From assembly GCF_028369105.1 (NCBI RefSeq), contig NZ_JAQNDO010000001.1:12122501-12186500 (forward strand): DNA of 64,000 nucleotides, written 5' to 3'. Position numbers and translations under genes: made by a program. The DNA comes from Polyangium mundeleinium. Its GTDB lineage: Bacteria > Myxococcota_A > Polyangia > Polyangiales > Polyangiaceae. Every line of letters starts with the position of its first letter. The stretch's first letter is position 1. A model generated the notes under the pieces. That model did not search any database. It saw nothing but the letters and a program-made list of their open reading frames with translations, and had not been told where the DNA came from. This document shows, piece by piece, positions 30,913-39,545 of this stretch.

Positions 30913-31321
30913 TCAGAGGAAAAACCTGCCGGCGACCGCGGGTTCCACGCTGACGCCGGTCCACGCGAGCGTTCGGAGGAAGCGCACGCCGCACGCCGCG
31001 ACAAGGGCCAGGTGCTTCGCCAGCGTGTAGGCCATCCCGAGATGGATCGAGGATGCCCATCCAGGCTGCGTCACGGAAGAGGCCAAACGCTCCGAGATTC
31101 GCGCCGAGGGCGAGGGAAACGTTTTCGCGCAGGGCAAAGGAGCGGCGGGCGGAGAAGGAAGGCATGAGGCCGCCGGTCGAGCGCTTGGCGTGGTCGCCGA
31201 GGACCACGTAGGAGGCTTTCACGTCGAATTGCCAGGCATTGGGCTCCGCGTGGGCCGAGCCCGCGTGGAGGGACGCGGCGAGGAAGGGCGCGCAGAAACC
31301 AATCGTGGCGCGGGGGATCAT
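30913..31321 (-). pseudogene. Small outer-membrane-barrel-like protein, frameshifted
   Basis: From ATG 31321 a signal peptide (LAASLHAGSAHA) leads into barrel-like strands (WQFDVKASYVVLGD, FALRENVSLALGANLGAFGLF). Around 31050 the sense moves to another frame (IHLGMAYTLAKHLALVAACGVRFLR), ending in the aromatic terminus GRFFL at 30913. Restoring one base gives ~136 residues, short for a barrel. The start overlaps the stop of the upstream gene (ATGA). Confidence 0.5.
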
Positions 31322-32033
31322 GGTTTGTAGGGCTTTGGCAGAACTTCGCGGGCCTGCGGATCGCGGCGAGCCAGGCTTCCGAGGGGCGGGGCGGCTCCTT
31401 TCGCGTGCAGGCCGCATACACGGCGAGGGCCGCCGCGAGCGGCTCTTGCTCGGGCTCCTCGGGCTTGTCGATCATCCGATCACCGACCCAGTAGAAGGCG
31501 TCCGGGAGGCGGGTCGCGAGCGCCTTCTCGTCGACCGGTATGCCTTCGGTCTCGCAATACGCGCGGTAGGCGAACTCAGCGGCGATCTCGCTGCACGCGG
31601 CGCGTATTCTTCGTAGGAGGCCACGCTCACCCTTCCGATGGGCACGGGCCCACTCCGCGTCCTCCTCGGAAATGGGATCTTGCTTCGCCCGGCGATCGAG
31701 CTCCAGGAGTTCCGCGAGCAGCGCCTCCCCCGAAGACACTCCAAGAGGTGCCAGACGAGCCAGCTGTCCTCCTCGTCATGCCATTCTGTCCACTGGTTGC
31801 CGGCCTTGAAACGGCACTGGAGCTTGCCCAGTTGATCGCCCTCCGGCTTCACGCTGAAGTAGTTGACCCCCTTCACGTTCATGGGACGTCCGCCGCAAAT
31901 GGAGGATGTCGTCCGGCGCCATCGCGGCGAGACGATCACGCAGCGCCTGGCGATCATCCGGATCCATGATCGAGCCGCTTGGGAGAACGAAGGCGAGCAT
32001 CCCGATCGCCGCAGCGCGGGGGAGCCGTTTCAT
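31318..32033 (-). pseudogene. Hypothetical gene broken over several frames
   Basis: Coding-like stretches follow one another on the minus strand in changing frames: MKRLPRAAAIGMLAFVLPSG...DDILHLRR (32033 to ~31890), GVNYFSVKPEGDQLGKLQC...DSWLVWHLLE (~31885 to 31740), SSGEALLAELLELDRRAK...EAWLAAIR (~31735 to 31345), and AREVLPKPYKP ending at 31318. GC at third positions stays high only along this path. Corrected, it would be a ~238-residue protein of unknown function. Either a decayed gene or one with three indel errors. Confidence 0.45.
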
Positions 32034-32089
32034 GCGGGTAGGTTCACACGGGGTCGACAAGAGCGTCAACCCCGCCCCCCCCCAGCGCA

Positions 32090-32875
32090 TCACCCCTCCG
32101 GCGTCCCGGCCCCTTGCTTTGCCTTCGCGGCCCGCTTCGCGCGCCTCCGCGCGGTCGCCTTCTCCGCCGCCGCGAGCAGCGGTGCGCGCATAGCGTCCAC
32201 CACCGCAGCGGGCGCGGTCGATTGCTCCAGGTTCGCGAGAATCGTCTCGGCGACCGCGGCCCAAGCGCGCATGCGCTTTCGGACCTCGGCCGGCGTGATT
32301 GCGATTTTCTGCGCCTCGGCGGCGGCCTGCGGCTTCTGGTTCTCGACGGCCCCGAGCTTTTGTCCCGTCTCGCCGAGCTGCAAGGCGAGGTCCTTGGCCG
32401 ACGTCCCCTTATCGACGTGAATGACCTCGAGCAGGGGGGCGAGCTCGCCCTCGGCGAGCTTCGCGATCTGCGCGGCATTGCCAGCTTCCGCCTGGTACGA
32501 GGCAGAAACGATGTTGAGACGCTGGGGGAAGAGCGCATCCCGTCCGCTCTCGATGGCCTCCGCGGCCGCTTCATTGGGCACGGGCTTCCCGAGCTCGTAA
32601 TGCTGGGCCGCGAGCATTGAATAAAAGAGCGCGCGCGAGAGGTGGTCGTGCCGATCGTCGAGGTCCTCGGCCTCCTCGCCGAGGGCGCGGAGCACGGACG
32701 CCGAGGAGTCGCCGTCCCGCGCCGCGACGAGGTTCACGTGCACGGTCTCGATGCGCCCGACGAGCGGCGCGATCTCCGGGATGGCGAGGAGGGTCGGTTT
32801 GTGTTGGGGATCAAGCCAGTGCGCAGAGACACTGATCATCTCCCCGATTTGTAGGTCACGGACGGAAGCTGTCAT
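32090..32875 (-). CDS. Hypothetical helical protein with basic tail
   Basis: 261 residues from the ATG at 32875. Mostly helical, Ala/Glu-rich, with an acidic middle and a Lys/Arg-rich C-terminus (ATARRRAKRAAKAKQG) that could bind nucleic acid or acidic lipids. No signal peptide or known domain. The 43-bp repeat array begins 73 bp upstream of its start. Confidence 0.55.
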   Translation of the reverse strand: MTASVRDLQIGEMISVSAHWLDPQHKPTLLAIPEIAPLVGRIETVHVNLVAARDGDSSASVLRALGEEAEDLDDRHDHLSRALFYSMLAAQHYELGKPVPNEAAAEAIESGRDALFPQRLNIVSASYQAEAGNAAQIAKLAEGELAPLLEVIHVDKGTSAKDLALQLGETGQKLGAVENQKPQAAAEAQKIAITPAEVRKRMRAWAAVAETILANLEQSTAPAAVVDAMRAPLLAAAEKATARRRAKRAAKAKQGAGTPEG

Positions 32876-32948
32876 GGTGTGGGACTGTACGGCCTACACG
32901 GAACGGTTGGCAAGGGAAGGATGACAGGGTGGGATGGATACGGGAGGA

Positions 32949-33247
32949 ACCTCGGAGGTTGGCTTCGAGCGCCACGCCGAGCTCGAAGGTGACCTCGGAC
33001 GTTGGTTCAGGGCTCGCCGCGGACCTCGAAGCCAACCTCTGAGGTCACCTTCGAGCGCCCGTTGCCGTCCGAATCGACCTGGGAGGTTGGCTTCGAGCGC
33101 TGCGCCGAGCTGCGTTTCGACCTCGGAGGCGACCTTCGAGCGTCGCGCGACACCTCGATCCGACCTCCGAGGTTCCCTTCGAGCTCCGCGATGCGCTCGG
33201 ACCCGACCTCGGAGGTCGGTTCCATCACCTCTGACTCGGCGTCACCC
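32949..33247. repeat. 43-bp tandem minisatellite, seven degenerate units
   Basis: ACCTC blocks start at 32949, 32992, 33035, 33077, 33120, 33163 and 33206, so the steps are 43, 43, 42, 43, 43 and 43 bp. Each unit opens with an 11-13-bp palindrome (A/GACCTC-N-GAGGTT/C), followed in most units by a CTTCGAGCGC block; the remaining ~19 bp vary. A half unit follows at 33227. The period is not a multiple of three, so no protein explains it. The whole ~475-bp gap (32876-33350) contains no convincing gene. Confidence 0.8.
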
Positions 33248-33350
33248 GCTCGGTCCGCGGCGAGCTGACGACGGATCCGCCCCGTTGACGCGTGGTGGCT
33301 CCGCGTCGCGGAGGGCCTGAAACGGGGGAGCCGTTGGATGTCCTTGCGGG

Positions 33351-34499
33351 TCAGCAGGAAGGGGAACGGCGTGGCAGGCGCATCACAAAGGTTGTCGTGC
33401 CGCCGGCAGAGTGCGCCTCGAGCGTACCGCCGTGCGAGAGCACGATCTCGTGGGCGATGTAGAGGCCGAGGCCGAGATTCCCGGTCGCTGACTTCTCCTG
33501 CGGCTTCGCTCGGCGAAAGGGCTCAAAAATGAACGGGTGCACGTCCGCGGGAATGTCATTGCCCTGATTGCTGACCTCGACGACGACCTCCGCTCCTTCG
33601 GCGTGTGCCTTGATGCGTGCGACCGTTCCCCGCGCGGCGTGCTCGATCGCGTTGCCCGCGAGGTTCGAGAGGACTTCCGCCAAGCGATCCTGGTCCCATG
33701 CGCCTGTCACGTCGCCTTCCACCTCCAGGTCGACGGTCGCATCGAATTCCTCGACGACGTTTCGGCAGACATCACCCATATCGGTCGGCTGCGGTTCGAG
33801 CGGGAACCCGCCGCCAAGACGAGCGCGCGTGAAATCGAGCATCTGGCTGATCATTCGGCTCATGCGTTGGCTGCTGCGGATGATACGCGCGGCCGTCTTG
33901 GCGTCGTGCTCGTCGAGGTGGCCGCGCCGAAGCAGCGCGGCGGCGGACGTGACGATCGACGCGAGCGGGTTACGCAGGTCGTGCCCGAGGATCCCCATGA
34001 ACAGCTCCCGGAACTCCGCGATCCTACGGAGCTCGCGCGCGCTCTCCTCTGCGCGCTCCATGGCCGCGTCCGCCTCGTCCGCCAGCTCGTGCGCACGAAT
34101 CGCCGCGCGGACCATCTGCGCGTTCGCTTCGCGCTGGTCGACGAGCAGCGTATCGACGTGAGCCCGTTCGCCGGTGAGATCCTCGTCGGTGGCTTGGCGT
34201 TCGTGCGCCAGAATGCCGGCCAGGTCACGCCTCCGCTCCGCGCGCTCGTGCGCGAGCATCGCATCCGCGGCGGCTCGCTGGTCCAAGGGCTCCAGCGCCT
34301 CCGCGTCGCGGTCGTCGGCCTTGTCCCGTTCAATCCGCAGGCTCTCGTCCGTACGGGCGCGTCGCTGGTGGTCGGGGCGGTGCACGGCTTCGCTCACGGA
34401 ATCAGCCAGCCGCACGAGCACTTCGTTCGGCTGGCCGAGCACGGCCAAGGAACGGATCGTCTCGTCGTCCAGCTCGACGACGATGCTTTGCTTCGCCAT
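33351..34499 (-). CDS. Cytosolic sensor histidine kinase
   Basis: About 382 residues from the ATG at 34499. No membrane helices. A long charged coiled-coil (~50-165) precedes HisKA with the H-box GHDLRNPLASIV and a HATPase_c domain with N-box NLAGNAIEHA, a G1-like QGNDIPADV and G2 NLGLGLYIAHEIV. It autophosphorylates on the H-box His. No response regulator adjoins it. It lies just downstream of the KaiC-like gene on the same strand, a pairing also known for KaiC/SasA-type systems. Confidence 0.85.
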   Translation of the reverse strand: MAKQSIVVELDDETIRSLAVLGQPNEVLVRLADSVSEAVHRPDHQRRARTDESLRIERDKADDRDAEALEPLDQRAAADAMLAHERAERRRDLAGILAHERQATDEDLTGERAHVDTLLVDQREANAQMVRAAIRAHELADEADAAMERAEESARELRRIAEFRELFMGILGHDLRNPLASIVTSAAALLRRGHLDEHDAKTAARIIRSSQRMSRMISQMLDFTRARLGGGFPLEPQPTDMGDVCRNVVEEFDATVDLEVEGDVTGAWDQDRLAEVLSNLAGNAIEHAARGTVARIKAHAEGAEVVVEVSNQGNDIPADVHPFIFEPFRRAKPQEKSATGNLGLGLYIAHEIVLSHGGTLEAHSAGGTTTFVMRLPRRSPSC

Positions 34500-34591
34500 G
34501 ACTCGCGCCCCTCGTGCGCCGACATCTACATTACTCGGTTCGCGCGTCAGGTGCACCGCCCTTCACGAAATCCATCGTGAGCGGGCGGTTC

Positions 34592-36094
34592 TCAGCGCGT
34601 CCTGCGCCTCTTTCTTCCGCCTTTGCCCCTCTCCCCACCGCTCGGACGCCCCGTGAGAAGGCCCTCGTATCCTTTGAGCGCTCGGCCGACGACGACCTCG
34701 CCATCCGACGAAATTTCGTACTCTCTCAGGTCTTTGCTGTGCTGGCTGGAGCGCACCTTCACGACCGCCAGCGCTCGCTTGAGCTGCCCGTCAATCTCGA
34801 CGTAGCGCTGCATGATGATGGCGTCCGTCAGGAACGCGATGCCCTGTGGGCTGAATCGAAGATCGCCGTAGGAGTCTGCGTGCTCGACCGTCGCCATGAC
34901 CGTGACGCCGAGCCCCGTCAGCGCTCCCATCATTCGGTACAGCGATTCGCGGAAGTCCTCTCGGAACGTGGGGGCGAGCGCCAGCTCCAAACCGGACAAC
35001 GAATCGATCACCGCCCGCTTCGCGCCGAGGCGCTTCACGGCACCTTGAATCTCCAGCAATGTCTCGTCGATCGAGAGATCCAGCGGGCGCAGGTAAATGA
35101 CTTCCAACTTTTTCTGGCGGACCAGCTTCTCGAAATCCTCCCCGTGCGGCGTCGTATGCAGATAATCGTTGGGCCGCTTTTCGAAGATGGCCACGATGCC
35201 ATGTTCGCCACGCGCGGCTCCCTCGAGGATGAATTGATTGGAGAGCACCGTCTTGCCCGAGCCGGAAGGGCCGGCGATCAGCGTGGAGTACCCGCGCGGG
35301 ATGCCGCCTCCCATCATCTCATCGAGGCCCTCTACGCCGGTCGAGAGGCGATGTTCGAGAGGGCGCTCGATGAGGACTTCCATCGGCTTGAGGAGCCGCG
35401 GGAAGACGCTGTAGCCCTCGTCCGTGATGCGGGCCGTATGGAGTCCGGGGATCTGCCCCTGGCCGCGCGACTTCATCACCTGCACCTTGCGCACGACGGA
35501 GTTGCGCTCGACAGCCTGGTAAAGCCAGATGAGCCCGTCGGCCACCGTGAACACGGCGCTGTCGTGCTCGCCTTCTGCATACTCCCCGATGAGGAAGGAG
35601 GTGGCCTCGTAGCCCGTGAGCGCCAGCGCGAGGCGCTGCATGAAGTCCGTCAGCTCCAGCTCGCCGGTCGGCCCAGAGGCGAGCGTGCCTCGCACCATGG
35701 ATCGAAAAGAGTCCACGACGACGATTCCCGGATTTGACGCTTCGACCTCCTGCGCGATGGCCTCCAGCACCTTCGTCATCCCTCCGTCGAGCGCCTGCTT
35801 GCCGAGGTGGATGAAACGAACCGAGCCGTCGCCCACTTTGGTCGCGTCGAAGAACGTGTACTGCTGCTGATAGCGAAGCATCTTGATGGGAGGTTCGCCG
35901 ATGATGGTGAAGTACACGGCCCTCCGCTCGGGGCTCGCGTTCGCGAACATGATCTGATGTCCCAAGGTCGTCTTGCCGCACCCTGGGCCGCCAGCGATCA
36001 GATTCAACGAGAACTCCGGAATCCCACCGCCCAATACTTCATCGAGGCCCGGCACCCCGGAGGACAATCGTCGAATCGGAACGCGGTCGATCAT
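34592..36094 (-). CDS. KaiC-like double-domain RecA-type ATPase
   Basis: 500 residues from the ATG at 36094, which overlaps the previous stop. Two KaiC/RadA-type domains: Walker A GGPGCGKTT (35-43) with Walker B IVVVDSF (124-130), and Walker A AGPSGSGKT (274-282) with an AVIDSLSG Walker B. Where cyanobacterial KaiC has the Glu-Glu pair after the strand, these have IIGEPP and IFEKRP, with one Glu each. A basic tail ends the protein. No KaiA or KaiB is present, so it is probably a signalling ATPase rather than a clock. Confidence 0.85.
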   Translation of the reverse strand: MIDRVPIRRLSSGVPGLDEVLGGGIPEFSLNLIAGGPGCGKTTLGHQIMFANASPERRAVYFTIIGEPPIKMLRYQQQYTFFDATKVGDGSVRFIHLGKQALDGGMTKVLEAIAQEVEASNPGIVVVDSFRSMVRGTLASGPTGELELTDFMQRLALALTGYEATSFLIGEYAEGEHDSAVFTVADGLIWLYQAVERNSVVRKVQVMKSRGQGQIPGLHTARITDEGYSVFPRLLKPMEVLIERPLEHRLSTGVEGLDEMMGGGIPRGYSTLIAGPSGSGKTVLSNQFILEGAARGEHGIVAIFEKRPNDYLHTTPHGEDFEKLVRQKKLEVIYLRPLDLSIDETLLEIQGAVKRLGAKRAVIDSLSGLELALAPTFREDFRESLYRMMGALTGLGVTVMATVEHADSYGDLRFSPQGIAFLTDAIIMQRYVEIDGQLKRALAVVKVRSSQHSKDLREYEISSDGEVVVGRALKGYEGLLTGRPSGGERGKGGRKRRRTR

Positions 36095-36513
36095 GGTTCG
36101 TTCTCCGTGGGCGGCATCTCTTCGATCCTCGGCCAAGCGCTGCGTAGCACCTGGGTCGTGAGTCGCTCTCCGATGAAGGTCGTGAGCAACGCGATGAAGG
36201 TTCCAAACAGGGCCGTGGCCGCCGCCATGGCGACGGCGGGATCTTGTGCCTGTAAACACGCGCAGAGCTCCGTCGAGCCTTCGAGGCGGGAGGACTCAGC
36301 GAGGCAAGCGAACTCACCTTGCGTCAGCTTCGCGCTACGCGCGAACAACAACTGGACGCCGGCGACGCTCACAAGAGGGACCATGTGAGCATGGAGCTTC
36401 TCGTAGACGCGGCCGGCGGCCGTCGCAGTACGCTCGTCCGCGACGCGGGCCGCACCCTCGTACACCAGCAATCGCCTGGCTGTCTCCAGCTGCGCCGGGG
36501 TTGGTCGGTTCAA
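36091..36513 (-). CDS. Small protein coupled to the KaiC-like ATPase
   Basis: About 140 residues from a TTG at 36513 with a GAGGCGG site before it; no ATG fits the coding-like region. Helical, with one hydrophobic segment near residues 100-118 (AVAMAAATALFGTFIALLTTF). The stop TGA overlaps the KaiC-like ATG. Probably a membrane-associated partner of that ATPase. Family unknown. Confidence 0.55.
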   Translation of the reverse strand: MNRPTPAQLETARRLLVYEGAARVADERTATAAGRVYEKLHAHMVPLVSVAGVQLLFARSAKLTQGEFACLAESSRLEGSTELCACLQAQDPAVAMAAATALFGTFIALLTTFIGERLTTQVLRSAWPRIEEMPPTENEP

Positions 36514-36711
36514 GGATCCGCCTCGAGCATGGGACCTCTCGCCCTCATCTCTGCCCTGTTCATGCCGCGGGAGCAACCGTCGTGATCGTATCAGGTGCGA
36601 ATGGTCGGCCCCGACCGCCCCTCCTCGACCTCGCCGTCTCGCCGTGGCATATCGCATGCGCGATCGTTCCCCGCCAGGCGTGGAACACATCCGGTGTGAT
36701 CCGCACCGATT

Positions 36712-37116
36712 CTACGCCGCGCGCTTCCGCGCAAACACCTCCACCGTGAGGTTGAACGCGGCGCGGTGCATGACATCGGCCGCGCGCATCGCTTCCTCCG
36801 CCGTCGCAGCAAAGCCGCGGAACACGTCCCGGCCTTCCGCATCGATAGCCCCCTCCTCCACGTAAATGCGGCCATCACTCCCGAGCGCGAGCGTGTGGAG
36901 CATGGCCCACGCGAGCAAGTCCGCCGCGCTGAACTTCACGGCTTCTTCCGCATGCAATGCATAACCAACGAATACCGGACGCCCCGGAGGCGGCTCGTCC
37001 TCGAACTGGAAATAAAGCTTGCCGTCGCTGGCAAGCGCGAGCTCCGTGGCCAGCTTCTCAGGTTCGGACGGCTCGTGCTCGGCGGGGACCATTCTCTTGC
37101 TGGGCTTCCTGGGCAT
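36712..37116 (-). CDS. Hypothetical protein
   Basis: 134 residues from the ATG at 37116, preceded by an AGGAGG site. It contains two similar halves: DGKLYFQFEDEPPPGRPVFVGYALHAEEAV and DGRIYVEEGAIDAEGRDVFRGFAATAEEAM. The internal duplication, each half with strands and a helix, suggests a two-lobed fold. No known family. Confidence 0.6.
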   Translation of the reverse strand: MPRKPSKRMVPAEHEPSEPEKLATELALASDGKLYFQFEDEPPPGRPVFVGYALHAEEAVKFSAADLLAWAMLHTLALGSDGRIYVEEGAIDAEGRDVFRGFAATAEEAMRAADVMHRAAFNLTVEVFARKRAA

Positions 37117-37282
37117 GGCTCTACCTCCTGAACGAACGTCAAAGGGGACGATGGAGACCACGCGCCCAGGGCGTGCAGCCTCGTTCGCCCTCTTTGCGGG
37201 ACGTTTCCTTCGGCCCGTCGTTGTGGCGGGCCTACTTAGGGGGATTGGTTCGGCCGCGGCGAAAGGACACCCAAAAGTTCAC

Positions 37283-38410
37283 TCAGCGCGCGGCCTTCAC
37301 GATTTTCCCGAGGAGCGCTGCCCTCACCTTGGGGAACGGGTTCGCAGGGAAGCGGCGATCGTAACGAGCAAGCGCCTCTCGGGCATCCGCGATATCGCCC
37401 CGCTCCAAGGCGCCTCGGGCCCGATCCAGCAAGGCGCGCGCCTCCAACAGGGGATCCGCCGGTGGATGCCCCGCAAGGAGTTTCCGCGGTGTCGCCGCTG
37501 GCGGCATGATTGGCTGCTGCATAGGCATCGCGTCCACGGTCGGGACGTGCGGGACGCGCTCGTCGAACTGCGCCCGTGCAGCCACCGGCACGGGGGCCGA
37601 CGCGGTCTGCATGAGGAGATAGACGATCGCCCCACCCACAAGACCGCCCGTGAAGTTTCCGCCGACAAACGAGCCGACATCCGACCCGCCAGACGTGGGC
37701 GCATCGGCATTCGGCGCGGCATCCGGAACCGCTGGCCGAGCCCCCGACGCGGGGCTCTGCTCGACGATGGCGCGGAGCTGCGCGAGCTGATCCTCCGGCA
37801 CCTGCTCCGTGCGAGCGCGAAGGAACGCGAACAGCCCGTCCACCGCGAAGGGCAGGACGACGAGCCCGCGGTCGCGCATCTTCCGCTTGATCCGCCGGGA
37901 AAAATCCTGCCGCGCCCGTTCCAGCCGATCCTTGACCGTTCGTTTCGAGCCCCCGATGAGCTGCGCCGTCTCCTCGTAGCTCAGCTCCGCGAGCTCCACG
38001 GCCGTGAGCACCTCGCGGAGATCCTCGTCCATTTCCCCGATGGTCTCGTGAACGAGCCGCTCGTACTGCGCTGTCGCCATGGCTTCCTCGGGGTTTCTCG
38101 TGCCCACCGGCAGGATGGTCACGTCTGCATCGTCGGTGAAATCGCTCCGATAGTCCTCGCGCTGGCGATGATCGCGCGCCATCCGCCTCGTGATCACGTA
38201 CAGCCAGACGCCCAGCGATCCCTTGGCCGGATCGTACCGCGACAACCCAGCGACGGCCGCGACAAGCACCTCCTGCGCGAGGTCTGGGATGTGCTCGTCG
38301 GCGACGGGCCCCCACGGGGGCGCGAGACGGGCCAACCAGATCGGGACGCGGCGCGAGAGCTGCACGAGCTGGTCACGAGTCGACGTGTTCGAGGTTCGTT
38401 CCTGGGTCAC
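37283..38410 (-). CDS. ECF-type sigma factor with a membrane-anchored C-terminal extension
   Basis: 375 residues from the GTG at 38410. Sigma region 2 spans ~25-90 (HIPDLAQEVLVAAVAGLSRYDPAKG; VWLYVITRRMARDHRQR) and region 4 ~115-175 (LTAVELAELSYEETAQLIGGSKRTVKDRLERARQD). A Pro/Ala linker and a Gly-rich hydrophobic segment (~247-268, VGGNFTGGLVGGAIVYLLM) follow, then a helical tail with a TPR-like GALERGDIADAREALARY. ECF sigmas normally end after region 4, so the tail may hold an inhibitory or sensory part. It lies downstream of an envelope gene pair on the same strand. Confidence 0.8.
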   Translation of the reverse strand: MTQERTSNTSTRDQLVQLSRRVPIWLARLAPPWGPVADEHIPDLAQEVLVAAVAGLSRYDPAKGSLGVWLYVITRRMARDHRQREDYRSDFTDDADVTILPVGTRNPEEAMATAQYERLVHETIGEMDEDLREVLTAVELAELSYEETAQLIGGSKRTVKDRLERARQDFSRRIKRKMRDRGLVVLPFAVDGLFAFLRARTEQVPEDQLAQLRAIVEQSPASGARPAVPDAAPNADAPTSGGSDVGSFVGGNFTGGLVGGAIVYLLMQTASAPVPVAARAQFDERVPHVPTVDAMPMQQPIMPPAATPRKLLAGHPPADPLLEARALLDRARGALERGDIADAREALARYDRRFPANPFPKVRAALLGKIVKAAR

Positions 38411-38454
38411 ATCTTCGGGGATTGGGTCGAGCCCCCGAGAGGGACACCAAAATC

Positions 38455-39545
38455 CTAAGGGCGACAGCAAATCGTCGATGGGCGGAGGCGCTCTACCTCG
38501 CCGGTGGACGCGCCGCCGATCGGCTGACACGTGCCCGGGTGGTACTTGACGTCCGACACGGCCTTGCTCCCGAGCGCCGGTCCGGGTGGCGTCAAGGGCA
38601 AACACACCTCGTCCAGCGACGAGATCGGGTATCCCGAAATCACTGGCGTCAGACACATGCTGTCCGAGTAGATCGAGGCGGTCGCTGTACACAGACTGCC
38701 GGCGACCTCGGGCGAGCACGTGCAATCCGTGCAGGTCCGCTTGTCGTCGTAGCCGGTATAAATGACGAAGCGCTCGGTATAACTTTCGCCTCGCAGGGGA
38801 CGTCCCCCTCCTGATACACGCAGACGCGGAACGCGGGCGGGGGCGCGGGCGCGGGGGCACACTTCGCCGCGGAGCCGCACCCCACCTCCCCACCTTCCGG
38901 GAAGCCCTCGCAGCCAAGGACCGTGAGCCCCCATCTCGGCACGTCGGAGGTTCCCGTGAGGATGGGATCCTCCTCCACCTCGCAGCCTTCGTCCACGGCT
39001 TCCATCGGGCCAATCGTGAGGGATTCGACGCACGCCTTCCCGTCGCATTGTTTACCGGCAGCGACTGCGCTCGCGTTCGAGCAGGCTCCATCCCACGCGG
39101 TCGGAGGATCAAACGACGTCACGACGGCTCCCGGCGTGGAGCAGGCGGCGTTTGACGCGGTCATCGTCGCGGGGAGCTTGCATGTCCCGGTGGATGGCTT
39201 GCAGCCACAGGCGCAGTTGAGCGGCCCCGCGATCAGCTCAGCGTACTTGGTAAAATGGTGTACGGGCGCCTCCGGTGGGCATTCGAGGGGGTGCCCCGGC
39301 GACAGTGCGACGAGAATGGGGTCGCTCCATCCGAGGGGCCGCAAAGGGACGCACTGCCCCCCTCGTGCCTCGCATGATTTGGCCTCGACGCCGCCGTCGT
39401 CGCCGTCTTCCTCGCCGCCATCGTTCGCTCCGGCGTCCTCGGCGTCCGGTCCGGCGTCGACGTAGGGATAAACTTCGAAGGTCCCCGTGTAACATGCGGT
39501 CAACAGGGTAGACAATACAACAATGAACGTTCTATGCCTCATCAT
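38455..39545 (-). pseudogene. Cys-rich lipoprotein, frameshifted
   Basis: From ATG 39545 there is a signal peptide with lipobox LLTAC, an Asp/Glu-rich linker, and Cys-rich repeats to CVYQEGDVPCE. Near 38790 one base is missing, and the family's usual ending (RTCTDCTCSPEVAGSLC ... PGTCQPIGGASTG ... ICC) continues in the next frame to the stop at 38455. It is paralogous to the secreted protein at 21259-22449, which shows the intact layout. The start overlaps the stop of the barrel gene (ATGATGA). Real decay or a sequencing indel; the rest is well preserved. Confidence 0.65.

Noticed and set aside
32949-33247. CRISPR array
   Set aside because: Repeats diverge from unit to unit, the variable part is only ~19 bp, units are palindromic at their start, and no cas gene is present in the window.
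32934-33320. Protein of 128 residues from the 43-bp array
   Set aside because: The period is not a multiple of three and codon bias is absent.
34592-36094. Circadian clock locus
   Set aside because: KaiA and KaiB are missing and the Glu pairs typical of clock KaiC are reduced to single Glu residues.
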